From positions 59,125-123,124 of the forward strand of contig JBMNMK010000003.1 in NCBI GenBank assembly GCA_050953285.1: a stretch of 64,000 bases of DNA, in the 5' to 3' direction. The notes under the pieces are model-generated. The model ran no database searches. It saw only the letters and a program-made list of their open reading frames with translations, and had not been told where the DNA came from. Source of the stretch: Olsenella_K sp050953285. GTDB taxonomy: Bacteria; Actinomycetota; Coriobacteriia; Coriobacteriales; Atopobiaceae. The position numbers and the translations under genes are program-made. Positions 45,173 through 57,100 of this stretch are shown one piece after another. Each line of letters starts with the position of its first letter. Positions within the stretch are counted from its first letter, which is position 1.

Positions 45173-45296
45173 GTAGGTTGCTCGGTACCTTCGCACCGAG
45201 CGCCGATCGCCGTGCACCGTGCACCGTGCACCTGCTTGAGTTGCTTCTTCAGTAAGTCTGCCAGAAGGCCACGGCAATACGCATTGAGGGGTAGAA

Positions 45297-46808
45297 TTGG
45301 CTGCCATCACTAACGAACAAGAGCTCGAAGCTGCAATTAAGCTCATGAGGGCAGCAGGCACTGATCTTGCAGAGTATGAGCTCAAAACAGCCGTGGGCGA
45401 CTTTCCTAAGTCCACGGTGGAAACTATTTCGGCGTTTGCAAACACGCATGGTGGCGTGCTGATTTTTGGCATAAAGGAGGGCGCTGGATTCAAGCAAGCG
45501 GCTGGATTTGATCCCAAGAAAACGCAGGCAAGCTGTGCTCAAGCTGCGCGAGAAGCTGTCGAGCCGCCCGTCCAAGCTGACATACATGTCATGATGTGGG
45601 AAGATGCGCCTGTCGTGGTGGCCAATATTCCTGAATGTCCTGCTCGGCGTAAGCCTTGTTATGTCAGGAAGTATGGCCAGCGAGAGGGATCGTACATTCG
45701 CACGGGGGATGGAGATCACAAGATGACCCCGTACGAAATCGACAGGTTTATAGAGAGCCAGTTAAGAAGTGCTCGCCATGACATGGCGATTGTTCCTGAT
45801 GCTACGTTGGCTGACCTGGACAAAGAGCTGCTTCAAGCGTGGCTTGCGTCTGAGCGCGCCACGTCGTTTGGCCGGACGGATGCCATGGACGATGAAACGC
45901 TCATGGCAAATCGGCGCGTAATTGCAGAGGACGAGCAAGGCGTTTTGCGACCAACCGTAGCAGGCATTTTGGCGCTTGGCGTGTTCCCGCAGAAGTTCTT
46001 CCCAAGGCTTAACGTGGTATTTTCTAGCTATCCAGCGGGCGAGAAAGGCCAGCTCTCCTCAAGAGGAAAGCGGTTTGTTGATACCGCCAACATTGAAGGG
46101 CCTATACCGCAGATGGTGCTCTCTGCCTTGAGGATCTTGTCGCGAAATATCAGGCATGGGGCGATAGTGAAGGGTGCTCTGAGGGAAGACGTGCCGGATT
46201 ATCCTCTCAACGCAGTTCGTGAGGCTGTGGCAAATGCTCTGATGCACAGGGATCTTTCGCCTGAGAGTCAATCCGAACCAGTGTTGATGGAGCTGTACCC
46301 AGATAGGCTGGAGATCAGCAATCCTGGTGGCCTGTACGGATCCTTAACGGTAGACCAGCTGGGTAAGCGTGGCGGTACTGCGTCGCGAAATCAAGCCTTG
46401 GCTCGTATTCTGGAAGATACTCCCTATGTAGATATAGATGGTACGCAGGGAAAAGTCGTTGAGAATAGAGGCACGGGATATCGGATTATTGAGAATTCGC
46501 TTGCCGAAGCGCTCATGGATAAGCCCGTCATAGACGCCCGCCTTGATCACTTCACGATAATGTTCAGGCATCGTAGCATGACCGAGCAGGAGGGTGCGGG
46601 CTATTCCAGAAACAACGTGTCCGAGGCAATTTTGGCGTTCATGTCATCACGGGAAAGTGTCTCCACATCAGAAGTTGCTTATGCGGCGGGCATTTCCAAG
46701 AAAACGGCAAGCAAGTACCTTAAGGAGCTCCTGAATCAAGATCTCATCGAAGGCATCGGATCCCTTAACAGCCCAAAGCGAAGATACCGCCTGAAAGGCA
46801 GGCAGTAG
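45297..46808 (+). CDS. AlbA_2 (Schlafen-like) DNA-binding / ATPase regulator, copy 1
   Basis: 503 residues. N-terminal AlbA_2 domain (about 15-150: YELKTAVGDFPKSTVETISA, FANTHGGVLIFGIKE, GSYIRTGDGDHKMTPYE). The C-terminal half has a GHKL-ATPase-like region (NAVREAVANALMHRD, LEISNPGGLYG, ENRGTGYRI) and a final winged helix (VSTSEVAYAAGISKKTASKYLKELL). TTG start with GAGGGGTAGAA. Such proteins are annotated as transcriptional regulators or RecG-like ATPases and recur in accessory and defence loci; exact function unknown. Bracketed by the TTAGGAA arrays and the 57-nt repeats. Confidence 0.82.
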   Translation: MAAITNEQELEAAIKLMRAAGTDLAEYELKTAVGDFPKSTVETISAFANTHGGVLIFGIKEGAGFKQAAGFDPKKTQASCAQAAREAVEPPVQADIHVMMWEDAPVVVANIPECPARRKPCYVRKYGQREGSYIRTGDGDHKMTPYEIDRFIESQLRSARHDMAIVPDATLADLDKELLQAWLASERATSFGRTDAMDDETLMANRRVIAEDEQGVLRPTVAGILALGVFPQKFFPRLNVVFSSYPAGEKGQLSSRGKRFVDTANIEGPIPQMVLSALRILSRNIRHGAIVKGALREDVPDYPLNAVREAVANALMHRDLSPESQSEPVLMELYPDRLEISNPGGLYGSLTVDQLGKRGGTASRNQALARILEDTPYVDIDGTQGKVVENRGTGYRIIENSLAEALMDKPVIDARLDHFTIMFRHRSMTEQEGAGYSRNNVSEAILAFMSSRESVSTSEVAYAAGISKKTASKYLKELLNQDLIEGIGSLNSPKRRYRLKGRQ

Positions 46809-46830
46809 CATTCTTGCGTCGTGGTTCTAC

Positions 46831-46895
46831 TTAGGAACTTACTGTCTCTACTTAGGAACTTACTGTGGAAGCTAACTTCCTAAGTAAGTTCCTAA
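46831..46895. repeat. TTAGGAA/TTCCTAA array downstream of the AlbA_2 gene
   Basis: Two TTAGGAA (46831, 46852) and two TTCCTAA (46877, 46889), closely matching the upstream array including the CTACTTAGGAACTTACTGTC context. It lies 22 bp after the stop. Confidence 0.75.
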
Positions 46896-47026
46896 GTAGA
46901 TTATTAAATAGGTTGTTACGCGCCAGCCGTGTCAAAGGTGCCTCATGCGAATGACCTGCGACATCTCGAGGTGCTTCGAGGCTTGCTGAGGTACGTCATG
47001 TGCGCCGACCGCAGTCGTGAACGGTG

Positions 47027-47083
47027 GTGATGTATTGCTGGCATTGTCGCGCCGAGCCGCAACAACCTGCGCTGGCGCTGCCT
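47027..47083 (+). repeat. 57-nt dispersed repeat, right copy
   Basis: Partner of 44835-44891. The remaining DNA 46896-47212 holds no supported gene. Confidence 0.7.
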
Positions 47084-47212
47084 TTGGCACATAACGCCCT
47101 AGCTGTCGTTTTGCTCTGCGTTTGTTCAGTTTAGGAAACCGAGCCGAGGCTCGTACGGGCCGCAAGTTCACCGCACGCTTGCCGCGTTTACGCTCAAAGG
47201 TGCCGGTCCTGC

Positions 47213-47698
47213 CTACGCCATCACGTGCGAAAGCCACTTTTGAATCGTCTTGGCACTGCCGCGCTCAGCGTCTTGCATGGACAGCGGGAGGCCATCCTTG
47301 ACCTGCGAGTTCCTGGCAAGTTGCGCGATGGTTCGGTACGTTTTTCCGTCGCGCGATCCCATGTGCGTGTTAAATGGAATGACGGTTTTACCGCTGAGAT
47401 CGGCCTGGTCAAAGAAGGTGTAGAACGCCATAGGGAAGGTGTACCACCACATGGGGTAGCCGATAAAAACCGTGTCGTAGCTATTTAAATCCGGAAGCGG
47501 CTTAAGTGCGGGGCGCGCGTCTGTGTCGTGTTCGTGTTTGGCGAGAGCTGCAAGCGCATCGTAGTGGTCTCGGTTGCTGTCATATGGTGTCTGAGGTGCA
47601 ATTTCTGCCAGATCTGCGCCAGTTTGCTTGGCGATCTCTTCTGCTACGAGCTTGGTGGATCCGTAGACGGAAAAGTACAAGACAATAGCGTGTGTCAT
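47213..47698 (-). CDS. Flavodoxin
   Basis: 161-residue FMN-binding electron carrier. The phosphate loop is YFSVYGSTKLVAEE at the N-terminus; GYPMWWYTFPMAFYTFFDQ and FNTHMGSRDGKTYRTI are flavin-contact loops of the flavodoxin-4 type. Stands alone between the repeat-flanked regulator and the adhesin. Confidence 0.9.
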   Translation of the reverse strand: MTHAIVLYFSVYGSTKLVAEEIAKQTGADLAEIAPQTPYDSNRDHYDALAALAKHEHDTDARPALKPLPDLNSYDTVFIGYPMWWYTFPMAFYTFFDQADLSGKTVIPFNTHMGSRDGKTYRTIAQLARNSQVKDGLPLSMQDAERGSAKTIQKWLSHVMA

Positions 47699-48158
47699 GT
47701 GAATTCCTTCTGCTCGATTGTGCGTGCTGCCGACTACAGGCCAACAGCATGCGTGGAGGTTTTGCTTCTATAAGCACTGTTGGCTCAATAATGGCAGGAA
47801 AATATGCAGAAGAACAATGCAACCCCGACATAATACTATGCGCCATGAGCATAGAGTGCCGGTCGGTATGCTGCGCTCCAATCATTTTGTTCATTCGAGC
47901 AACTATGCCCAAGAACGTTCGCATGTGGTGAGAAGAGACCTGGATCCCGAAGCTGGAGATGCCCCGTACAAATCCCTTGTCGCCAGCTCTGCCATCAACG
48001 GGGGGTAGGGTGGTTGAAATGTGGATGCGCGGGTGCGTGCAGCAAGAAGCTTAAAGGGACCTGAACGCCTAGTTGTATTAACTGCCAGCACCTCTATAAT
48101 TAATCAGTTGTGTATTTTTAAAGCGTAGTAAGTAACCTGATTTAATTCGAGGCAACGG
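47699..48158. other. Intergenic region before the adhesin gene
   Basis: 460 bp with no supported gene. An open frame ends at 48008 (SSNYAQERSHVVRRDLDPEAG) but has no ribosome site and may be a gene remnant. Confidence 0.4.
48073..48100 (+). promoter_or_regulatory. Promoter of the adhesin gene
   Basis: TTGTAT (48073-48078), 16-nt spacer, TATAAT (48095-48100), in the AT-rich stretch just before the gene; predicted leader about 50 nt. Confidence 0.6.
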
Positions 48159-51100
48159 GTGAATGTAATGCCAAAACGTACCCATCGACATCCTATCGCG
48201 CGATCAGTAATCTCAACAGTTACCGCATGCGCCCTCATGGTTTCGGGTATTCCCCAAGATGCGCTGGCAGGTCTTGCTGGCGGCTCAGCGGCTCAGGCAC
48301 GTACCAGTGCGCAGACGCAAGAAGTGCAATCAGCCGCGCAAGATTCTTTCAACGCAGATGCTATCAGCATCTCAAATAGCACTGCTCAGGGCGATAAGAA
48401 CAACGGTGATTCAAGCTCCACCGCAGATGAGACAGGTGCCGCAAGCACGGAAAACGCGCGCTCAGAGGTAGCTTCAAGCGCAGGTGCCTCCAGTGCAGCG
48501 GCGGATCGGCAGCGTAACGCCAGCGACACCGGCACCGCCAACAGCAGCGCCATCGCCACCGCAAGCGATGCCGGCGACCCCTACATTGGCGTAGAGGATA
48601 ACGACAACGACAAGGCCGATGTCCGCGATGAGTCCGCGGGTGCGGCAGATGAGCTCGATGTCACGGCGCAGACGGTTTCAGACCTCACATCTTTTCTCGC
48701 CCAGCTGCGCCAAACGCCTGCCTCTACCAGCGATAATCCCCAAGGTGATGGCACCACCATCCAGTCGCTCAACGTGAAGTGGCTGACGGCCGACACCGCA
48801 GACAACGGAGACGACTCCTCGCTCGTGCTTGCGCCCACCACCACCGACGCGCAACAGGTGCAGGCGCAGATCGACTTCACGCTGTCCGGTGAGCACGACT
48901 ACGACGTCGGCAGTATTCGCGTGCGTATTCCCGCGCACATCTTCTTTGGGCGCCAGGGCCAGGCACTGGGAAACGTGGCGCTGCCCTTGGCGGAGAGCCC
49001 GTCTACGCGCACGGATTTCAACTGGTCCTACATTGAAGCGGGCGAGAATGGCAAGGACTCGTACTACATTCTCACCAACACGCGCCAGCTGAAAGCGGCG
49101 ACAACTGCCTCCATACAGCTGGCGTATGAGAACGTAAATCCGCTCGACGTGGTGGACGGCCAAACGTCCGAGGTGCTTCAGCCCACCATTGAGGTAACCA
49201 CGTACAAAGGAAACACGCTCACGCGCACAGCTTCGCAAGAGCTCACTGCAGCCATTGACACGCAAGAGACGGTCTCAAGCGCACGGGCTACTGCGGACCA
49301 GTACCACATCTATACCGCCGCACAAATGACAGAACACGGCTGGACCATCCCTGACGGCATGGAGTCAGAAGACGGTCGCTACCTGGTTACGTACTGGTAT
49401 ACCCGCGCCACGCACAACGGCAACACACCCTATACGCTCACGTATGAAAACACGCCCAGCACAACTGCCACGCTCGACGACAACAGCACCATCGACGTGA
49501 AGAGCTTTGCACTTCAAGATGCGTCGGGTACGGAACGTGAAAACAGTTGGGTGGAAGACGGCACGACAAAATTCGTGTACCCCCGGGTAGCCTACCCGCT
49601 TTCGCAGTTTAAGGCAGATACCAACTATAAGCTGTCGCTTACCAGCACCTGGTCGCTCACGCAAATTGATGACAGTCAGAAAGACCACGTAAGCACGGCT
49701 GAGAACGCCGCCACCATGAACGTGGTGTATCACACCCCCACAGAAACCTCTAACGACGGGAGTTTCTCGTTCCTCAAGTGGGGCGATGATAACGACGAAG
49801 CCATGACGTCTCACAGTGACTACACAACCTACGTACTCACCGGAACCTCGGGCGGTGCCAACTGGTATGGCTACTACGGCGATGCGCTCAATAAGCTCAC
49901 TAACAGCAAAAATCCTGAGCTCTCCTACCAGCAATCTCTGACCGGATACGCGCTACAGTGGCTGAAAAAAGACAACGCAGCCGGCACGCAGGTCTCAGAT
50001 TTTGGCGCGCGCAACATCACCATCACGCTTAAAAGTGGCAAGCTTGCGGCCTCTGATGCGCCCAAGGCGACAAGCACGGAGCTTCAGCCGGGCACGGACT
50101 ACACCTACAGCGGCCTTCAGCTTATCCGGCCGACCATCTACCAGGCAATTCAATATGACGCAAGCAATGACGACCAAACGACGGTCGTCAAAGATACCAA
50201 CGGCAACTCCATCTATATTGGTTCGGGCGGCTATGCGTATGGCGGCACATATGGCATGGGCTACTCCGTTGACCTGGATTCCTCACACGTTCCTGCCTAT
50301 GTGGTAACCGCGTATGATGCTCAGGGCGCAGTCCTTGACACGCAAAACGTGAGCTGGTCAGAAGGCGAGAAGATCAAGTCTGTAGAACTTCCAGACGGCA
50401 CCTGCAACTACAGTGTCTCACTGACCTTTGGCAAGGCAGCCGCCGACGGAACGTATGTGGCCGGCATCCGCGATGGCTACGTGATGCCAAAAGTTACGCT
50501 CAAGAGCAGCAGCACAACGCTTACCACCCTGGCTTCCAGCCTCATGAACAGTGGAGTTACAACGCCTTTGGCATATGTGACCAGCAACAGCACGGTATCC
50601 GTGGCATCCGAGGGCGGCGCAGACGTGCGGTCGGTAGACATCTCCGGTACCGACCGCCTGACCGGCTACAGCGCCGATATTGAGGTCATTCCCTCAAAGA
50701 GCTCCACGTACAAGGTGGACAACACCAACAAGATGACCACGATCACCTATACGGCCAGTGTGGAGGAGCGCTCGCGCATTACCAGCGCCAGCACGTGGCA
50801 GTCTGCCGTGGCAAACGGTGGCATTGCGGCCGACACCAGCGGCACGTGGTATGACCTGCTTCCGCGCGGCGTGGTGCCCAACCTTTCCACCATCAAGCTG
50901 CGCGACGGCGACCGCGTGACAGACTCCTATACCATTGCCAATTACAAGAACACGGGCCGCACGCTTCTGGTGGTCAAGGCGGACCTTGCGCCCACGCCGG
51001 TCTCCTACCAGCGAGACAACGCCGCCACCGCATACTATGCCGACAAACCCACCATCACCTTTGACGCCACTTACACGTTTGACCAGATGCGCTACACGGG

Positions 51101-54100
51101 TGAAGAGGTCCACAACGTTATTGCGTACGAATCGGACAACGAAACCCTGGGTAACGTGGAGGGTGCCCAAGGTGAGCCTGATAACCCGCGCGCGGGCGAG
51201 AATACCTTGAGCTCGCAGGCGTTTCTCGCCGGCGCTGAAGGCAACGCCGAGCGCGATGCCATGACCGACCTTGATTCCACCACGGACAAGCCCGCCTTTG
51301 CCTACGCGGGCACAACCACGACCATCGAGGGCGCCTTGAAGAGCACTGTTGGCGGACTTTCAATTGACGCAATGGCAAACGACAGTGGCGTCTGGGGCCG
51401 GGGAACCAGTGAGGAAGCTGCGGAGACCAGCCAGACAAGCGCCATCGATGCCTTTGTGGGCGGCGGCTACCAATATAGGCTTGCCGCGTTTGCCGTAGGC
51501 GAAAATAACCTTTCTGACCTGGTGTTTTACGACGTGCTGGAGAGCTTTGACACCGAGGACAAGGTAGACGCGGGCGACACCACCTGGAAGGGCAAGCTGC
51601 TCTCAGTCGACGTGAGCAACCTGAAAAATGCTGGCGTCGACGCCAAGGTCTATTACTACACGGGCGATGCCATCACCAAGCCGGATGATATTACCCGTGC
51701 GGATAGTAGTTCTTCGCTTTCTGAAGTGGCCGACTTCACCAAAGCGGGGTGGACCGACCAGCTTCCCGCTGACACGTCTACGGTCAAGGCCATTGCCATC
51801 GACGCCAGCAAGAAAACGGACGGCTCGCCCTACGTGTTGCAGAGCGGAGACTCCCTTTCCGCCTACGTGAAGATGCTGGCGCCATCGGGCGAGAAGGGCC
51901 TTGGCTATGTAGCTCCCAGCAAAGGCGGCACCTCCAGCGATGCCGACGGCGCACACGCCTACAACAACGCATTCCTGTGGAGCACAAGCGTTTCTGGCGA
52001 CTCGAATACCCCGATAGCAAGCGGACTTTCTCGCGTTGACTACACCAAGGTGGGGCTTGTGCCCTTCAACGTTTCGGTGAAGAAGACCTGGGACGACAGC
52101 AATGACCAGGATGGCAAGCGCGCAGATGCCGTGACCGTGCAGCTGCTCAAAAACGGCCAGCTTGACCGCTCGGTTACGCTGGACGGTGCTGCTGACACTC
52201 AAGACAGCAACGCCCAGGATGCCAATTACGAAAGCGATGCGTGGACAGCGCTGTTCAAAGGCCTTGCCTATTACGATGAAAACTACAATGTGAACCGCTA
52301 TTCGGTGCGTGAGGAGTCCGTGCCCAGCGGCTATACGGCCAGTCTGCAGAAAGAATCGGACACCAACTACACCATCACGAACACATACGTGCCAGAAACG
52401 GTGAGTGTTTCTGGCATCAAGACGTGGTCGGAAGATACCGAAGATGTGCGACCTGACTCAATTACCGTGCAGCTGTTCCGAGATGGCGTGTACTACCGTT
52501 CCCAAATTGTACATGCCGACGCCAACGACGAATGGCGCTACGACTTCAGTGACCTTCCGCGCTACCACGACGGCGGGACGCCGTATGCCTACACGGTGAA
52601 GGAGAACACGGAAGACTACCAGACGGCCGTCAACGCCACGACCGATGATGCCACCGGCAACGTAGTGGCAAACATCTCAAACACGTATCACCCCTACGGT
52701 GACCTGGCCATTTCTAAGACGGTGACGGGCGCCACGGCTGCTACCGTGGGCGATAAGTTCCAGTTCACGATTCGCCTCACCAAGGCAGACGGCAGCGACT
52801 TTGCCGATCAGGTAGCCTACACCATTGTCCCAACCAGCGACGATGCAGGCAGCGCTACCAGCGACGGAACCGCCAGCGAGCCCACCAGCGGCACCTTTAC
52901 CAACGGTCAGACGTTAGAGCTGCAAGACGGCCAAACGCTCACGTTGAAAAACTTGCCCAAGGGCGTGCAATACACCGTTATTGAAAGCGCCAAGGCAGGC
53001 TATACCACCAGCTCAAGAACGCTTTCTGGCACCATTTCATCCCTGGTGACCTCGCGCGCGGATTTCACCAACAACTATGCCACGCAGGGCACGGCAAATC
53101 TGAAGGCAACCAAGGCGCTCGATGGCGCAAGTTTGAAGGCAAACCAGTTCCGCTTCTTGGTGAAAGACCAGAACGGCACGGTTGTAAGCACTGCCACCAA
53201 CGAAGCGGATGGTTCAATCAACTTTGGCGCGCTGCGCTTCACGGGTGCCGACGACGGCAAGACCTACACCTATACGCTTTTGGAAGAAAATACTGGCCGC
53301 GCGGGGTATACCTACGACAGCTCCAGCTATACCGCAACCGTGGCACCCAAAGACAACGGCGACGGAACCATGAGCTGCACGGTTACCTACACAGACGCCA
53401 CCGGTGCCGCCGCCACAACGCCGAGCTTCCAGAACGATTATGCGACAACGGGCTCTGTGGAGCTCGTGGCTTACAAGAAGCTCGTGGGTGGCAATATTGC
53501 TGACTACGCCGACCAGTTCACATTCCAGCTCTACGACGCGGCAAACAACCCGCTCTACCTGGATTCTGACGGCCGCGCCACCACCACAGACACTGGCACG
53601 CCTCTCACGGCAACGAGCGACGCCAACGGCATCGTGCGCTTCAAGCTCGCCTTCACGCAGGACGACCTGATGGCAGATGACGGTAGCTACGCCGACACGA
53701 AGAGCCTTATCTTTACTGCTCAGGAACTTGCGGGCAGTGACGACAACATCACGTATTCAGGCGAGAAGCGCAGCTGGCGCGTAACGCTGTCTGACAACGG
53801 CGACGGCACGCTTTCGGCTGCCACCGACAACGTCAGTGTGGCGGAAGACGGCACGGCGACCCACACCGATGAGCTCCCCGTATTCACCAATACCATGAAG
53901 CCCGGCAGCTTGTCGGTAGAAAAGCACGTGGACGGTGAGAGCCCCGATCCCAATACGGAGTTTGAGTACACCATCAAGCTGACAACACCCGATGGACAAA
54001 AGCTTCCCGACACGCTGAACTACGAGCTCTCTGCTGCCGATAGCAGTGCGGATGCTGCAGCGGCTGCGGCAACGGCTGCGGCGGAGCCGGCGGCGGCTCC

Positions 54101-57100
54101 TGCGACGGAGACGCAAGCAGCAAGCGAGGCTGATGAGGATGCAGGACCGTTTGCCACCATCAGCAACACGTTCTTCTCGGCAGTAAAATCAGTGCAAAAT
54201 GCGTTCTCTGGATTGTTGCGCGCATCTACTCAAACCGACGTTGTGCGCACTGGTACCAGCCCCGATGAGGGCACGGCCTATGCGGTTTACAACGCGACCG
54301 ACAAGTCGCTTACGTTCATACGGTCTAACGAGACGGTTACCAGCGGCACCGACGGCACTATCACCGATTGCGAGGGCAATAGCTACAGCGGCATCATTTA
54401 TACCGGGTTTGAAGAACCTAATGAGTCATGGTCAACAAACAGCGCTCCTTGGTATGGGTACAGAACAGTCATCACGAGCGTAGTGTTCAAAGATCAAATT
54501 AAACCCACAGCCTTGGATTTTTGGTTCTATCAGTTCACGAGCTGCCCGACACTTACCAAACCGCAAAACCTGATTACTTCCGACGTCACTTCCATGAAGT
54601 TCACCTTCGGTGCCTATGATCGTTCTAGTGCTTCTGGTTTTACCAGTCTTGATCTTTCCACCTGGGACACCTCAAATGTAAAGAACCTGTACTACACGTT
54701 TAGTTATTGCACCAAACTTACCGATTTGAAAATCAGCACATGGAATACTAGTAGCGTTACAGATATGACCGGCACCTTCGTGGCATGCACTTCACTTGCG
54801 TCTGTTGACGTGACAGACTGGAACACCGAAAACGTGACTTCCATGAGCTATACATTCAGTAACTGTGAAAACCTTGCAAACCTAGATCTTTCAAAATGGA
54901 ACACGTCTAATGCCACAAACATTTCGGGACTCGTGAATGGAACTGCTCTTACGAGCATCGACCTTTCCAACTTCGATACCAGAAATGTCACGAGCATGAG
55001 ACAGATATTCAAGAACTGCAGCAAATTGACGAGTATTACGTTTGGCAGTAACTGGAACACCGACAAAGTCAACACTATGGAAGACATGTTTAGTGGCTGT
55101 TCCTCGCTTGAAGCGCTTGACTTGAGCAACTTCAAGGGAGACCTTCTTGGCACCGTAGTAAACAGCACACCTGGCGTGTTTGATTACACACGCAGCTTGA
55201 AGTCAATCAAAATCGGCCATGCAAGCTTCTTGCAGAAGATTACATTCAATAGCGTACGCAGGACCTCTACCTATACCGGAAAATGGGTCTTGCAAGGTAG
55301 TGATACGAGCTACTATCCAAATGATATCAAGACACTGGCAACAGAACATCCAGACCAGGTTATTGGTACCTGGGAGTGGGAAAAGGTGAGCTACGCCATT
55401 ACCTTCAACAAGAACGCCACCGATGCATCCGGCTCGATGATGCAGCAAAAGTTCTCTGGCGATCCAGTGACGCTTTTGCCCAACACCTTCTATCGCTTGG
55501 GCTACAACTTTACGGGGTGGAACACCAAAGCCGATGGCACGGGAACCGCATATGCCGACGGAGCAACGATTAGCAGCATTACTGCACCACTCACGTTATA
55601 TGCGCAATGGGCTGCAATCGACACATCCGTAACGCCAGTTGATGGCACCTTTACCCTGAAGCTCAAAGCGGGCGAGAAGGCCACGTTCACAAATCTCCCT
55701 GCGGGCACCACCTACCAGGTAGTAGAGGCCGCAAAGAAAGGCTGGACCAACACGGCTGCAAGCGGTACCTCGGGCACCATTGCGAGCAACGCCACCAAAC
55801 AAGCAAGCTTCACCAATGCCTACGGCGTGACCAGCGTGAGCGCCACCATCAGCGCCACAAAGACGCTCGACGGTGCCACACCGGCCGACGGCGCATTCAC
55901 GTTCTGCCTGACCGCCGAGGACAACGACGCAGGCGTGGCAACGCCGCTTCCTGCTGGCGGAACCGCAGGCCAGGGCAACAGCGTGACCACCACCAACGCG
56001 GCGGGAGATGTCACGTTTGGGCCTATCGTGTTTGCTGTGGCGGGAGAGTACCACTACACCATTTCCGAGGTGGACGGCAACGACAGCGTCATCAACTATG
56101 ACAGCCACCAGGAAGGCGCCACAGTACATGTGACCGACGATGGCGAGGGAACGCTTTCTGCCACGGTCACCTACGATACCGATGGCCCAAACTTCAGCAA
56201 CAGTACCAAGCCGGGCTCGCTTGCTATCAGCAAGGTCGCTCAGAACACTACCGCAAAGGAAGACGGCACATCTCCGGAAGACGGCGCCGCGTTCACCTTT
56301 ACCGTGGGACTCACACAAAACGGGTCTGCACTCGATGGTAACTATACCTACACAGTGCAGGACAGCTTGGGTAATGCGGTCACAGGTGCTGGCGGTAGCG
56401 TGGCAAACGGCGGCACGATCAGCATCGCAGCAGGTCAGACAGCTACCATTGCCAACCTTCCCGCAGGCAGCTCCTACACGGTGAGTGAGGCGACAGCAGG
56501 CAGTGGCTGGTCGCAGACGGGTGCAACCAATGCCACCGGTACAATTACGGCTAACACAACAGCGGAAGCAACCTTCACGAACTCCTACAGCGCTACGGGT
56601 ACTGCTACGGTAACGGGCAAAAAGCAGCTGCTTGTACCAGGCGCCGACGGAAGCTGGACACCTGACAGCAGATGGGATGAGGGCGTGTTCCAGTTTGCGC
56701 TATACGCGGCAGATAAAAACGGCAACGCCACCAGTGATGCCCTTGAGACCACGTGGAACACAAAGCCTGCTGATGATACTCACACGGCAAATTTCACCTT
56801 TGACCCGCTGTCATACTCGCTGGCAGATCTTGATGGACAAAGCTCAAAGACGTTTAACTACATCATCAAAGAGGTCGTGCCTGACGGTGCAGTAAATGTT
56901 GCAGATCCGCAAAATCCAACAGCTGACGCCATGTATGCGTATGACGGCATTCTCTACAGTGGCGCTACCAAAAAGATCACGGTGACCGTAACCGACAACG
57001 GCAGCGGCACGCTGAGCACACGCGTTGCCTACGACGACAACACCTTTGTGAACTATCGTCAGACGGGCAGCGTACAGATTTCCAAGATTGTGGACACGGC

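Noticed and set aside
45212..45231. GTGCACC x3 tandem repeat considered as a replication or operator element
   Set aside because: Only three copies, no associated features; probably a simple tandem.
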